Source of the DNA: Puffinus mauretanicus
Lineage: Eukaryota > Chordata > Aves > Procellariiformes > Procellariidae
Direction: 5' to 3'
Assembly (NCBI GenBank): GCA_023333565.1
Contig: JAJKFH010003229.1
Location: 806,001-870,000 of the forward strand
DNA length: 64,000 bases
Under the pieces are notes generated by a model. That model made no database searches. It was not told the origin of the DNA and was given only the letters and a program-made list of their open reading frames with translations. Shown piece after piece: positions 1-12,412 of the stretch (within the stretch, counting starts at the first letter, position 1; the number at the start of each line of letters is the position of its first letter). The translations under genes and the position numbers were made by a program.

Positions 1-652
1 TCAAGTTAACAATGCACTAAGTGTGTGTTATCAACAAAATAATAAAAACCATTCAATGTTTATTCATCAGTAATTCACTAATAAAATGCATTGAAACCTG
101 TTAATTAAATAGCAAGCTGTTCATTATAAAGTGACAGCAGTTGAGCTACTGCACGTGTAATTTTAAGATGGTTTCCTGTCTTAGAAAATTATTGACTCCA
201 TGTAGAATGAACAATCTTATTATATAAAACAAAATGGTTTTTTTTTCTTTTTTTTTTTTTGAGGAGTGAGGAATTTTAAAATATTAAAGTCACTATAACA
301 ATCTCTGCTAATTCCAGAGGTGGCAGCTCAAAAAGACAGTATCTGTCACTCCAGTAGAGTACTAGCAATATCAAATAATACCAGATTTGCCTCTGTATCT
401 GGGAATTGACTCTATGGTTTGTAAATTAAATATATATTACAAGAGCAACACCCTCATGAGCCTTATTAGTGTTCTCCACCTTGGGCTTTTTTATGTTCTC
501 AGTTTAAGTATTATACAAAGAAAGAGAAATTAGAAGTATAATTTGCCTCTGTCATCAATAAGGAGAGAAATAGGAGGATAAAAAAAGAAGGTAATTTAAA
601 GCATTTGATATAGACATGTAAAATATACAGTGCAGATACCTTCCCCCCATGA
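1..652. other. Unassigned AT-rich sequence
   Basis: No reading frame, repeat family or RNA gene is recognisable. A T-rich run lies at about 237-260. The segment ends where the first copy of a direct duplication begins. Confidence 0.5.
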
Positions 653-810
653 TACTGACCCATACAAGTGAGTATTCATAATTTTTCTCCTTTTTGAAAG
701 GAATCGTATGAGTAGAAAAGTGCAAGATGAATAGTACATTAACACATAAGTAATATAATTTTAAAAATTATCTTATCAATGTCAAATTATAGTGTTAAAT
801 GCTTAAATTT
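653..810 (+). repeat. Direct duplication, copy 1
   Basis: This 158-bp segment recurs in the same orientation at 2016-2173. By eye the copies align without gaps with about 15 mismatches (about 90% identity). The last ~35 bases, and a 25-base stretch around 729-753, are identical. Similarity stops abruptly on both sides. I do not recognise the sequence as a known family; it could be a local duplication or two copies of an unlisted dispersed repeat. Confidence 0.8.
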
Positions 811-2015
811 CACTTTAGGTTCTATGTCCAACTTAATTCTGCTATTTTGCACATACAATGTAGCATATGTTCCTTAACCGTGTGATGAAATATTTTTTAC
901 AAGACCATAAGATCACATGCCGCACACCAAAATGTGTATGGATTTCTAATAACAAGCTTTTGCTTTTCCTTTTCTTACCAATCTCTTCTCCTATGTTTCA
1001 AGGTAGCATTTCTTCCAAAAAGAGAATCAAGAAGGATTAGTATTCATACTGGAACTTGGGGAAAGTCATAGCAGCTCATAAGGCCAAAAAGCCTGGATGG
1101 AAAGAGGATTTGTGCAACACCAACAAGGACAGTGACTGTGCAGGGAGGGAGGGGAAAGCTTCATGGGGACGTCTAATTTCCCGAGATGTTGATCTGAAAT
1201 CACCAAAGTTCTCAGGAGGTACGAAAACATTCAGGCAAGGATATAGCTAAAGGTTTCTTTTGTCTCTCTCTCTCTCTTTTCTTTTTTTTTTTTTTTTTTT
1301 TTAACCTCTATCTATCTTGTTCCACCTGAAGAATTGAATTATGTTTTTGGAGTTTTATTCTACAAGGTCTGTGCAGTCATTTGCTACGGCTATCAAACAT
1401 CTCTGACTAGTGATAGAAAGCAGAGCGTCCACAAAGTGAGACTGGACAGTCTAATTTACATGTGTAAGTTAATGAGCTGAGAATTAGTCCTTGGTTCTTA
1501 AAGCAGAAAGGTCCCATTTCAGTTAGCAGCAGCACTCAAATCCTGACCGCTGAAGGTCTGCCAAGGGAAGCACAGTCAGGCCCAGGGAAAGTCAAATGTA
1601 CCTGTGTTTCACATGTTGGAGGGCAACACAACTGCATATACTAGATGCGACATAGCAACTTGTGGTCGTGTAACAGATAGACTGGGTTCTCCAGCTGACA
1701 CTGCTGCTTATTACTTGTGCCATTGCCTAATACTAGAGCCATGAGGCACTAATAATTCTTTTTCTCTTGCTTGCAGTACAACAAATCATTTGATATGTCA
1801 TATCTATATTCAAATGTATTCATCACATTTGAATACAGATATAACGCAAATGTTGTTCTTGACAACAAAATGTAGTTATGGAAACTAATAAAGGTTTTTT
1901 TGTACATACTAGAGAAGCACATTAGATCATTCAATTCCTACAATTGTTCCAAAAGTTAAATAATGTATTTCTGAATTATTAAAATAGACTGTAGATTATA
2001 TTAGTATGATTTGTG
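811..2015. other. Unassigned spacer between the duplicated segments
   Basis: AT-rich sequence. A 64-codon open frame at 1056-1250 (+) has no recognisable domain, and its size is ordinary for chance. A pyrimidine tract lies at 1261-1302. Nothing else can be supported. Confidence 0.45.
1261..1302 (+). repeat. Pyrimidine tract, (CT)n followed by poly-T
   Basis: About eight CT dinucleotides run into a T tract of more than 20 bases. This is a simple-sequence repeat and likely length-polymorphic. Confidence 0.85.
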
Positions 2016-2173
2016 TACTGATCCATACGAGTGAGTATTCACAATTTTTCTTCTTTTTTAAAAGAGTCATATGAATATAAAAATGAAAGATGAATAGTAC
2101 ATTAACACATAAGTAATGTCATTTAAAAAATTATCTTATCAATGTCAAATTATAGTGTTAAATGCTTAAATTT
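2016..2173 (+). repeat. Direct duplication, copy 2
   Basis: Second copy of the 653-810 segment, same orientation, 1363 bp downstream. Its differences cluster in the first 75 bases and near 2117-2124, while the 3' half is nearly unchanged. Flanking sequence is not shared, so the duplicated unit is bounded at both ends. Confidence 0.8.
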
Positions 2174-5100
2174 AATTTTCTTTAATTACTATACAGGAAA
2201 AGAAGCCTTGGGAAATAAGCATAAGAATTAGTCTTTACTGTTATATATTTTCAAAGAAAGTAGAAGATTTTCTTCAAATCAAGGAGAAAATAAACTATTT
2301 GTGATCACTTGTAGCAGTGAGTTAACTGTACTGAATCTAAAAAAATGTATTTTATCACAGAAATGAAGAAAACTGAGGCACTTCACTCATAGGCTGGCAG
2401 ATAGATTCCATTTTTCCAAGGCGGTCAGAGAAAGAGAGTCAGTAATCTTCAGGAAAGCTAAATGTGGTAGAGGAGAAATCCTATTAAACTATACAGGGGG
2501 AAAGTACAGTGCCCAGTCTTGGACTGACCCCCTTATATCCAGAGATAACGTTTCCATTTCAAAATGACAGGGCTAGATGCACTTCTGATATCCTGTCCGG
2601 AGGGAGTACATCCTAGCCTGCCACAGACCCTGCTGCTTTCCCCCTTGCTGGAGGCGTCACACAGCTCCACTCTCAGTCAGGGGCACTCATCCACAGCAGC
2701 AGCCCAAGCCTGTCTGGGAAGGTCCCATCAGACTTTTTTGCCTGCAGTCCTTACCTCGTATGCTATGACTGAAAGTGAATCTCATGACTTCAAACAGTAT
2801 TAAAATAAGCATTTTTTTTTCACAATAGCAAACTTCAGTTTTAATGCAGAAAAGGAACTTCTCTTTTGATCGATGATTTCCACAAGCCTCCAGGGTTGGG
2901 AAATTGCAAAGGCAGCTCTGCGTGTGCAGTCAGGGAGTCAGCTACAACCTCTGCACCTCCTGCACACAGGGAGGAGATGCCTGGCTAACTTTGCAAGAAC
3001 AGGTAGAAATTGAAGTATATAATTGAATTTCTGGATTCACACATTCAAGGGTCTCAAATAAAATCAATATGACTTAACCCCCTACATGAAGTAATGACTG
3101 TAGAGGGCCACAGAGGAGAGCTGCATGGCCACAGGAAACAAAAACAAAATCTTAGGAGAATTTAGGTAGAATTTGTTGACACAACGTGTTTACATGAGCA
3201 ATTAAAAAAAAAAAAAAAAAGCAACCAATTAAAATGAACATTTTAAAAAATAGTGAGTGAAATATTTAATGAAAAAGACAACTCTTGGGACTTGTGACTT
3301 GATCCAAATGGAAAAAACAGTCTTGAAGGTTCATACACCTCCCACTTGATGCAAAAATGATTAGCATTTGGTTGTCCATGATTCTCTCCTATCTGATGAT
3401 ATGTGCTAATAGTCTGTTGTTGCTAAGGGATGTTGCTAAGCAAGGCAAGGCACAGAGGAGGTCAGCCACCTCTTTACTGACAACTTCTAGCATCAATTAT
3501 TTTCGTGAACTACAGATTTCATTTTTTCTGACTGTTCTGCATATTTTTTTGAGATAAAAGAAGATTTATCACTATAGTACAATCCAAACACATAAAGACT
3601 TAAATCTTCTGCTGCAATTATCTCTTTTTCATTAAAACCTAATTTCTGTTCCTCAGCATTACTGTGCACTCATCAGAAGGTAATAACCATAGCCTGACCT
3701 AGTTTTGTTCAGTTCTGAACAAATTATATGAGAAATTTGGGTATTCTTGGTAAAGAAACATTTTTATTTTGATTTAAATTATTTTACCAGTCACCATTTT
3801 ATTTTATTTAAAGGATGATAGTTAATTTTAATTGGAAAAAGTAACAGAAAAAAAGTATTGCCTTTTCACAAAGCAGAAAATCAAGAGCCATTAAAAAGAT
3901 GTAATAGGAAAACATGTAAAGTAACATTATATTGAAAGATTAAATAGTTTCTTAAATTACATTTATTCTAAAACTGTTACTTATTGGGTTCCAGGTTCAA
4001 AAAGGAAGCTTTTATGTTAAATTCTTTCAAATTAGTATCTCAGCTAACAGAATATGTCAATGTGTAACTGAATTGAGTTAGTACTGTTTCTAAACTCATA
4101 TCATTAATACAGAGATTTGTTCTTCTGTAAGTTTTTCAATGGTGCCTGGAATGTTTTATGCTGCCAATTCTCATTTCATGAGTGAAAGTCAAAAGGATAT
4201 AGGCTTCCAAATAATTTAAAAGGGAACAAAAAAACACTCTGAAATTCTCCTTGGTTTTTTTTGTTGTTGTTGTTGATTGCTATGAGTCATTTGAAGCCTG
4301 ATATGAAGTGGTTAGGGTCACTGCATTATCATGAAAGTGTTTTTGAGCTGTCCCCTCAACAACCACTTCACTACACCATTATGAGCATTACTGTTCTGTG
4401 AAAGGTAGACAAGTTTAATGCATGCTGATCAGCATCAAGTATTAAAACTTGTTTTTTCTCTCTTTTAGTTTTTACAAAACTATGTGAATAACAAGCTCCT
4501 AAGCTTTGTTTCTCCAGAGCACGGTGTATCTGGCTTTTTCAAACTGTTCTTGGCAGTTTCTCTTGTGGTCTAAAACAGAAACGCTAGCTTGGGTCAACTT
4601 GCACTGAAGACACCTTCAAAGAGACCAGTGAGAGTTTTGCCTTGTAGAGTATAGAGAAATATTAAAAAGGAAATAACACAGTTTTATTTTTCGTATGGTT
4701 TAAACTAATATGTCTAGAAAAATCCTTATTTCCATGGGCTGTAATTAAGCAAAATGACTTGAAATGGATCATTAGTTTGCTAAGTGGTTCGGGTGAATAG
4801 TTAGGTGTTTGCAGCTCATAAGGCTCAATACACTTGAGGAGAGCAAGTGAGAAAATTCCTATCTCCCATGTTCTTGTAACAGGATTTTGTAGCTGAATTT
4901 TCTGAAATACTGTAAATAAGACAGTATTCTTTTTCTATTGACTTTTTAACTTTCCATTCTTCATACATGGACACAGGCATGATACTGAGACTTCTGCTAA
5001 TACTACTATTATTACATTCATACCAGTATTAACTTTCGTACCAATGAATAACGACACTATTTTATCAGGTGCAACATGTCATGGGAGTCCTTAACAGTAC

Positions 5101-8100
5101 CACATGAGCACTGAAGAATTGAACTGCAGTATACACAGCCCCAGAGAGCATTTGTTACCAGTTTCATCCAAAGGAGAAATTATAATGATGGTTACCTATG
5201 AAGATGATGATCTACAGGTCTTTAAAAGGTTTCATGCTTTTAGAGAGCTTTATATGTCTTAAATTCATTTTAACTTTCACATGGAATGAATTGTATGTCT
5301 CCAGAGAGGACTGGATCAACACATATGTACCATTTAGGATTTACTCTTTTCTGAAGGCTGAAATGGGACTTTGTTGCTTGTTTTTACTCTGTGCAGATAT
5401 ATGTTTGTACTGAATTTCCTAGATCACAGTTGAGGAACCTTTTTATTTTTGACAGCTAATTAGGTTTTTCAACGACAGTGGTAGGCTGCATATTAAGAGC
5501 CTGCAATGCCATGGAAAAAAAATCATACAGTCATAATCTGTGTGAACTGAAGTTATAAATCCAATCCAAATTATAAGCAACAGGTTCTCCATCTCTTCCT
5601 AAAAAATATCTTGATATATTAATTGCAAAAGGTTTACCGGAGACACAACTGGGTGGGCAAAATATTTTTTTCCTTTGGAAAAGAAATATATTTTCTTTAA
5701 TCTTACACAAACTAATGAAGTTCCAAAAGGATTCATATTACATTGTTTCCTTTACTTTTACAAGTATGGACATTTCAGAGAAAAATCAAGACATGAGGAA
5801 ACAATGGTGAGTAAACTACAGCAGAATGTGTTGCAAAGAGCAGAAACATGCACTTAGCTAAGAAGTTTCTACGGCAATCCCTCACACTGTTCTTCTTCAC
5901 AGAAAAACAAAACAAGGTAAATCAGATTTCAGTCTTTGTGACAGACTACTCAGAAAGGAACCCACTGTCCACTGAGGAAAGGAATAAAGTCTTAAGTGAA
6001 TAGAGAAATAAAGTGGCCCCCAAAGAATTGACTGATACTCTGTGATCTCTATGGTGTGTGTTTGGACTTCTAATTAAAAGGGTGGGACAGCACGACTTCA
6101 TCCAAAGTAGTCTGCCGAGAAAGCTGGGACAACAGTCCCATCCATAATAACCATCAGAAATATTTTATGTAATCAAGTTGAAAGGAAAGTAAGTTTATAC
6201 TGAATATATTTTTTTCTTAAACTAGATTTCATAGGAAAAATATTTTTTTGCTGGACACTCTCAAATTAAAAAAAAAAATAGTTAAAATCTAAAGTACTCA
6301 TAAAGGAACGTGCTACTTTTCTGTTACACCTAGTCCCCATTTCCTTCTCTGGTGTGGAACCTTCCTCCAAACTACATCTCGCCTAGCACACTACAGCCAG
6401 GAAGAAAACACAACATATCATCCTTCTGAAAGGCATGAGAAACATATTCTAACCAACAGCCTCATTTATAAGAAGAATAGACATTTGAGGCACCCATATT
6501 TAATTTCCCAAATACAGTGAAAGGAGAGTGTTTCAGAAGCTAAATGTTCACCTATCTTATGTCTTGTCCATTTAATGCAATCTCCTGAAGAGGCTTTATT
6601 TTTGCTATTTAAAAAAAAAAGATATCCCCTTTCAGTAGCCAGGATCCTCCCTGCTTTCTTTTTCATGACTCTAATGCTTGCACTGTATTGTTTTCATGGA
6701 AACGGTGTGGTTTTTATCTTTCAGTTCCTGAAGTAGGAGATGCTGCTTTTCTACCACATTTAAGAGACTATACAGTATGATAAAATGCTATATGCATTAA
6801 TATTTTTTTTTACTGTAAAATAATAATAATGTTTCTAATGGGGAAGGATTGCAATTGTCATCTTGTACTACTACTAGTAGGGCTCACTCCTCTGTGAAGA
6901 GCAGAGGACTGCAGTTACTTGCAGAAACTGACACACTGGAAGAAAGTTGCAAATGCAGTAGTGGCATTTCTGACATTTCTGTGAAGAAAGGGAACTGTCT
7001 GTGCTTAACATAGCCAAAAAAAAAGTGGCACAAGAGGCAGTAGGAAAAAAAAGAAAACTCTCCACACACACACATATGCAGCCCTCACCCCCACAAAGAT
7101 CAAAGGAGTGAAGTATGGAAAAGGGAAAAACTGTCTTTTGCTTTTTCCAAAAATAACAATTAAAATACAAAACATCTGAAGCATTTGATAGTCTTTCTTC
7201 TTTTTGGTTTGTTTTTAAAAGCTTTTCTCTTTTGATACAAACATCCCCTAGAATAGGCTTCCAGACAGGCAGCCTACATAGACGCCTCCTTTAAAACAAC
7301 TGACTCGGTAGTTCCTAACAACAGAGATGTGCTACGAGATAATTACACGTAGGAGATACGACTGTTCAAAATCACACCTTAGGGGTTTAGCTGCTAGTCT
7401 GCATTTTGAAATAAATAATGGTACTCCCACGTTCTTAAGACTGTTCTCTCATTTAAGCTCTCCACTTACCTAATAAAATCATTTAGACATAATATCATGA
7501 TTTATAAAAGTTGGGAAATTGTGCCACTGGTAGATCTTTGTTAACTTTGTTAAGATGGCATCAGCTTCAATATTCTAGGATGTTTATTTTCCTGGTATTT
7601 TAGAAATGCCCCTTTGGGGCATTCTAAGCTTTCTCATTACATTTATACAAGACAAGTATTTTTTAATTATATCATTATTTTCAAATGTTTTTCAGCATTT
7701 GGTTGTCTAGGGTTTTGGCAGGGAAGTTTAGATAGATTTGTCATAACTTAGCATTTTCTATATTTAAGATACTAATATATTTTCCCAAAGGTATTGGCTG
7801 TTTGATTATCAGATAGTTTCTAAAGGAATTTCCACTGAGCTATGGAAAACGTACTGGTACATTCTTTTAAGAAATATTTATTTCTTGCAATGGGCCTAAA
7901 ATACCTATTTCTTGTCTTCATCTGATTTTTTTAAGTCTTTCTGTATTCAGTGTTCTTTCTCAAATTCCAACAAGATAGAAAAAAGTTTGGATGAGGTTAT
8001 TGGGTGTTCCATCAAAAACCAGTATTTATTTACAATCATTTCTTCCCTGCCATTTCAACCAGAAATCTGAGAATAGAATCTATGTGCAGCACAATCTCTG

Positions 8101-8195
8101 CCTTGACAGCATAATCCTAAAATAAGTCAGTTTGCTGTATGGCAAGCATCTGTGACCTTCTGGGGCTGGTGCAGATATTTCTGCCTGCACTGTTG
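2174..8195. other. Unassigned AT-rich sequence, no gene seen
   Basis: About 6 kb with no recognisable gene or mobile element. Open frames stay below 100 codons and show no motif. A slightly GC-richer patch at 2560-2760 carries a 79-codon frame without recognisable features. A homopolymer A run lies at 3204-3220. The segment could hold old, unrecognisable repeats or regulatory DNA. Confidence 0.45.
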
Positions 8196-8506
8196 TGTTG
8201 GGTTTATGTGGTAAGGTTTTGGTAGCGGGGAGAGGGCTGCAGGGGTGGCTTCTGTGAGAAGACACCAGGAGCTGTCCCCATGTTGGGCAGAGCTGGTTCC
8301 AGCCAGCGATGATGGTAGCGTGTCTGTGATAATATATTTAAGAAAGGGTAAAAAATGCTGTGCAAAAGCAGCTGGGAGAGAGGAGTGAGAATATGTGAGA
8401 GAAACACCAAGAAACACAGACACCAAGGTCAGTGAAGAAAGAGGGGGAGGAGGTGCTCCAGGCACTGGAGCAGAGATTCCCCTGCAGCCTGTGGTGAAGA
8501 CCATGG
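8196..8506 (+). mobile_element. Truncated avian ERV LTR (5' part)
   Basis: The block starts with a retroviral TG terminus (TGTTGGGTTTATGTGG) and runs through a TATA-like AATATATTTAAG near 8330 into sequence ending around AAGACCATGGTGA. I recognise this order from a common avian ERV LTR and its leader (established knowledge, not searched). The expected continuation of the family is absent after about 8506, so the copy is 3'-truncated, and a central portion near 8315 is shorter than I remember. No partner LTR was found in the window. The 12180-12412 block looks like a diverged relative in the opposite orientation. Confidence 0.65.
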
Positions 8507-9805
8507 TGACCTAGCTGCCCGATCATTTCAGAGTTGGAGATCTCCCAGGGCAAGGAGCTTTGGCCAGCAAAGAGAGGCCACTGCCTGAGTGCTATCCAGC
8601 TTGCAGGCTGCAGTAGGAAGAGCTTTGTCAAGGATGAGCAGATAACCCCCCTACTCTACTGAGAAGACATCAAGTGGTATAGCAAAGGCCTCCCTTGTGG
8701 CATCATGCTAATAAAAACCAGTTATGGGTCTCTACAAGTCAGTGACCAGCTGGAACGGGCTCGCCTGGTACAGCGACTCCAAATGTCACAAAGCATTGCT
8801 GGTCCATGTGGCTAATGCACACATCCCTCATGAAACTGGACCCAGCCAACCTTCACAGAAGTCCCCCACTAACCTTGATTCACACACATGTAACAAAGAA
8901 AGGAGAAAAAAAAGAATTTGAATTCTCTACCTCTGTCATGTTAATCCATGTTGGATTGGATTGGCCTGAGATGAAGATACATATATTTCACTAGTTTGGT
9001 TGGCTTTTTTTACAGCTGCGATTAGAATGACCCCTTTTTAAAAGCAAGCATTAAAAAAAAAAGAAAGAAATTACAAAAAAAAAGTAAACTTTTTTATCTT
9101 TTAGTGACCCTAGAGAATTATGCATTATTTCTTTTTTTAGGGGCAAGGTGTCTTAAAGAAGAATTTTAAAAGTTAGCAATTGAATTTACAGGTTACATTG
9201 TCACCTTCAAGGATTATATAGCTATTTTAGTCTAAATCTTGATGAAAATTAATTAATTTTAAATGTATCATTCCATAAACATAATTCTTCACAAACAATT
9301 ACATATGGCCTAAGAAAAGCTATGATTATGGACAACTCTTGCCTCAAATTACAGCCAGACACTTTTTTAGTACAAGAAAAGTATTTGTACCCAGTATGTG
9401 TTTGTCTGGGTACATTTTACCTGACAAGTCAAAATGTCTAAAGCACAGAAGATGTGTGTGAGATTAAAACTATTTTATTGGTATGGACCGTGACATAAAC
9501 AGGGAAGAACAGTTGAGAAAATATTATTTTTCTGCTAAAAACGTTAATAATTTGTTTCATTTCTATAATGCCAATTATAATCAGACATTTTAAAAACTAC
9601 ACTTAAAGTTCACTTTAATTTAGGATGAACATAGACACTCATAAAAAAGGTGTTTCTTACAAGGAGATGTAAGAAAGGAAAAATACAGCAATCAAACCTG
9701 ATTACATAGCAAATAATATATCAAACAGTACTTATATGTAACATTAATATTTAGTATTATATATCAAACTATAAGTCCTATTTTCAGTTTCATGTGGGCA
9801 GAACT
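8507..9805. other. Unassigned, possible old repeat up to about 8920
   Basis: 8507-8920 is less AT-rich than its surroundings and directly abuts the truncated LTR. It contains an AATAAAA near 8709 but matches no family I recognise. From about 8920 to 9805 the sequence is AT-rich with short A tracts and no feature. Confidence 0.4.
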
Positions 9806-11636
9806 TAATGGGAACTACAACTTAATCTGGATACTATCGTAAAAGATAATAAAAATGTTTCTATAAAGACATTAGCAACAAAAGAAGGGCTAAGGAGAAT
9901 CTCCATCCTTTATTGGATGCAGGGCTAAACATAGTGACAAAGGATGAGGAAAAGGCTGAGGTACTTAATGCCTTTTTTGCCTCAGTCTTTAATAGAAAGA
10001 CCAGTTGTTCTTGGGATATCCGCCCCCTGAGCTGGAAGACAGGGACGGGGACCAGAATGAAGCCCCCATAATCCAAGGGGAAATGGTTAGTGACCTGCTA
10101 CACCACTTAAACAGAAAGAAGACTATGGGGCCAGATGGGGTCCACCCACGGCAGAGAACTGGCAGAAGTGCTCACGAAACCACTTTCCATCATTTATCAG
10201 CAGTCCTGGCTAACTGGGGAGGTTCCGGTTGACTGGAGGTTAGCAAATGTGACGCCCTCTACAAGAAGAGCCAGAAGGAGGATCTGGGGAACTACAGGCA
10301 TGTCTGTCTGACCTCGGTGCTGGGGAAGGATATGGAGTAGATCATCTTGAGTGCCATCACATGGCACGTACAGGACAACCAGGGGATCAGGCCCAGTCAG
10401 CATGGGTTCATGAAACCTGCTTGACCAACCTGATCTCCTCTGAAAAGGTGACCCACTTAGTGGATGAGGGAAAGGCTGTGGATGTTGTTTACCTAGACTT
10501 TAGTAAAGCCTTTGACACTGTTTGCCACAGCATTCTCCTGGAGAAACTGGCTGCTCATGGCTTGGACGGGCATACTCTTCACTGGGTAAAAAACTGGCTG
10601 GGTAGCTGGGCCCAAAGACTTGTAGCGGATGGAATTAAATCCACTTGGTGGCCCGTCACAAGTGATGTTCCCCAGGGCTTAGTATTGGGGCCAGTTCTGT
10701 TTAATAGCTTTATCAGTGATCTGGACGAGGGGATCAAGTGCACCCTCAGTAAGTCTGCAGATGACACCATATTGGGTGGGACTGTTGAGCTGCTTGGAGG
10801 GTAGGAAGGCTCTGCAGAGAGATCTGGACAGGCTGGATCGATGGGCCGAGGTCAATTGTATGAGGTTCAAGAAGGCCAAGTGTCAGGTCCTGCATTTGGG
10901 TCACAACAACCCCATGCAATGCCACAGGCTTGGGGAAGAGTAGCTGGAAAGCGGAAAAGAACCTGGAGGTGCTGGTTAACAGCCAGTTGAACATGAGCCA
11001 GCAGTGTGCTCAGGTGGCCAAGAAGGCCAATAGCATCCTGGCTTGTATCAGAAATAGTGTGGCCAGCAGGAGTAGGGAAGCGATCATTCCCCTGTACTCG
11101 GGCACTGGTGAGGCTGCAATTGAAAACTGCGTTCAGTTTTGGGCTCCTCACTACAAGAAAGACATTGAGCTGCTGGAGTGCATCCAAAGAAGAGCAACAA
11201 AGCTGGTGAAGGGTCTGGAGCACAAGTCTTATGAGGAGCAGCTGAGGGAACTGGAGTTGTTCAGTCTGGAGAAGAGGAAGCTGAGGGGAGACCTCATCAC
11301 GCTCTACAACTACCTGGAAGGAGGTTTTAGCGAGGTGGGTGTCAGTCTCTTTTCCCAAGTAACCAGTGATAGGACAAGAGGAAATGTCCTCAAGTTACGC
11401 CAGGTGAGGTTTAGATTGGATATTAGGAAAAACATCTTCACTGAAAGGGTTGTCAAGCCTTGGAAGAGGCTGCCCAGGGAAGTGGTTGAGTCACCATCCC
11501 TGGAAGTATTTAAAAGATGTGTAGATGTGGTGCTTAGGGACGTGGTCTAGTGGTGGACTTGGCAGTGTTAGGTTAACGGTCGGACTTGATGATCTTAAAG
11601 ATCTTTTCCAACCTAAACGATTCTATGTTTCTATGA
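9806..11636 (+). mobile_element. CR1 LINE copy A, 5'-truncated
   Basis: A non-LTR retrotransposon of the CR1 clade. It carries the reverse-transcriptase half of ORF2, the C-terminal region and a short 3' UTR ending in the CR1-type tail with two ATTCTATG-like units at about 11619-11636. Its 5' limit is set by loss of similarity to copy B: the stretch after about 9806 still aligns with the reverse complement of copy B near 17905. CR1 copies are normally 5'-truncated and lack target-site duplications, as here. Frameshifts and stops make it inactive. Confidence 0.93.
9880..11550 (+). pseudogene. CR1 ORF2 reverse transcriptase, broken
   Basis: Remnant of the CR1 ORF2 polyprotein, which reverse-transcribes CR1 RNA at the target site. 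The open pieces lie in different frames: 10005-10232, 10361-10804, 10716-10943 and 10930-11550. The second piece holds RT motif A ([11 protein letters not shown], with the catalytic Asp) and the catalytic box as SADD near 10750-10765, where related elements have FADD. The last piece is the conserved C-terminal block ([45 protein letters not shown]). An in-frame stop near 10338 and at least three frame changes disable it. No endonuclease part is present. Confidence 0.9.
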
Positions 11637-12179
11637 CATTCTGTATACATGAAGCTAAATATTATGATCCACAGATGACATAATTAGGCATTTTTGTCTG
11701 TATAATAGGCAAACTGGCATAAGAATATTTAAATATACAGGTTAAAACAGTGGTCTGCTTGATGAAAGCAATTTTAGTTGAAATATGGTAATGTTTACAA
11801 CATGTACTACAGGTTATGGCGTGCTTTAGTGTCTGAACCAAAACCCACCACAATCAGTAGGACTGCTTAGGTATTCAAAGGTAAAGATGTTTTGAAATGC
11901 TTAGCTGAAGTTACAAGCTGAAGGGAAAAAACTTATAAATATACACCTTTCCAGGTAATAACTCCTTACAGAAAATTGCTCAGATTCAAATTGTAAGAAT
12001 CCTCTCTTTTCAGTAGGACAAAACGGTCTGTATTGTCAGAAATTATAATTTTCACTGAGTTTGTGATTGTACTCAATCGTTGAGAAAATATTCCAGAAAA
12101 GTCAGAATTAGAAAAACTGTGTGTTTATTTATGCATATGCATACATAGCTATATAAAGAGTAAAATGGGGCATTTCCAC
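11637..12179. other. Unassigned AT-rich sequence
   Basis: No gene or repeat recognised between the CR1 copy A tail and the GC-rich LTR-like block. Confidence 0.5.
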
Positions 12180-12412
12180 CTCCTCCTCTGAACTCGGCGC
12201 TCCCTGTGTTGATCCTCTCTCCATCCAGCGTTTTGCCCTTCCTTACCCAGGCTCTCCCCGAGGCGCCGCCACCGTGGCTGCGGGGCTCAGCCGTGCCCTG
12301 CGGTGGGTGGGTTGGGGCCGGCTGGAACCGGCTGTGTCCGGCACGGGGCAGCCCCGGCCGCTCCTCACAGGGGCCCCCCTGAGCCCCCTGCCAGCCCCTG
12401 GGGACCTGCACC
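12180..12412 (-). mobile_element. GC-rich fragment of an avian ERV LTR
   Basis: A sharply GC- and CpG-rich block in AT-rich surroundings. Read on the minus strand it follows the same order as the 8196-8506 LTR: a G-rich start, a CCTGTGAGGAGC-type segment, GACACAGCCGGTTCCAGCC, GGTGGCGGCGCCTC, then a purine-rich end. It keeps a central segment (CCCACCCACCGC, CACGGCTGAGCCCC) that the 8196 copy has lost. I therefore read it as an LTR fragment and not a promoter CpG island. The TATA segment is not preserved and no termini are recognisable. Open frames of 90-112 codons across it on both strands reflect GC content. Confidence 0.55.

Noticed and set aside
1694..1720. Codons reading ADTAAYYLC, like the end of an immunoglobulin or T-cell receptor V segment
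   Set aside because: There is no recombination signal heptamer or nonamer downstream, no matching framework upstream, and stops occur within the expected V length. Likely chance.
3204..3220. Poly(A) run as the tail of a processed retrocopy
   Set aside because: Upstream sequence shows no mRNA-like frame, no poly(A) signal at the usual distance and no flanking duplication. It looks like a simple homopolymer.
8080..8631. Four overlapping minus-strand frames of 61-125 codons
   Set aside because: They are antisense to the truncated ERV LTR and its unassigned neighbour, with no protein family recognised.
10867..11358. 163-codon minus-strand frame
   Set aside because: It is the antisense shadow of the CR1 copy A ORF2 C-terminal region. 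The same pattern recurs antisense to copy B at 16328-17037.
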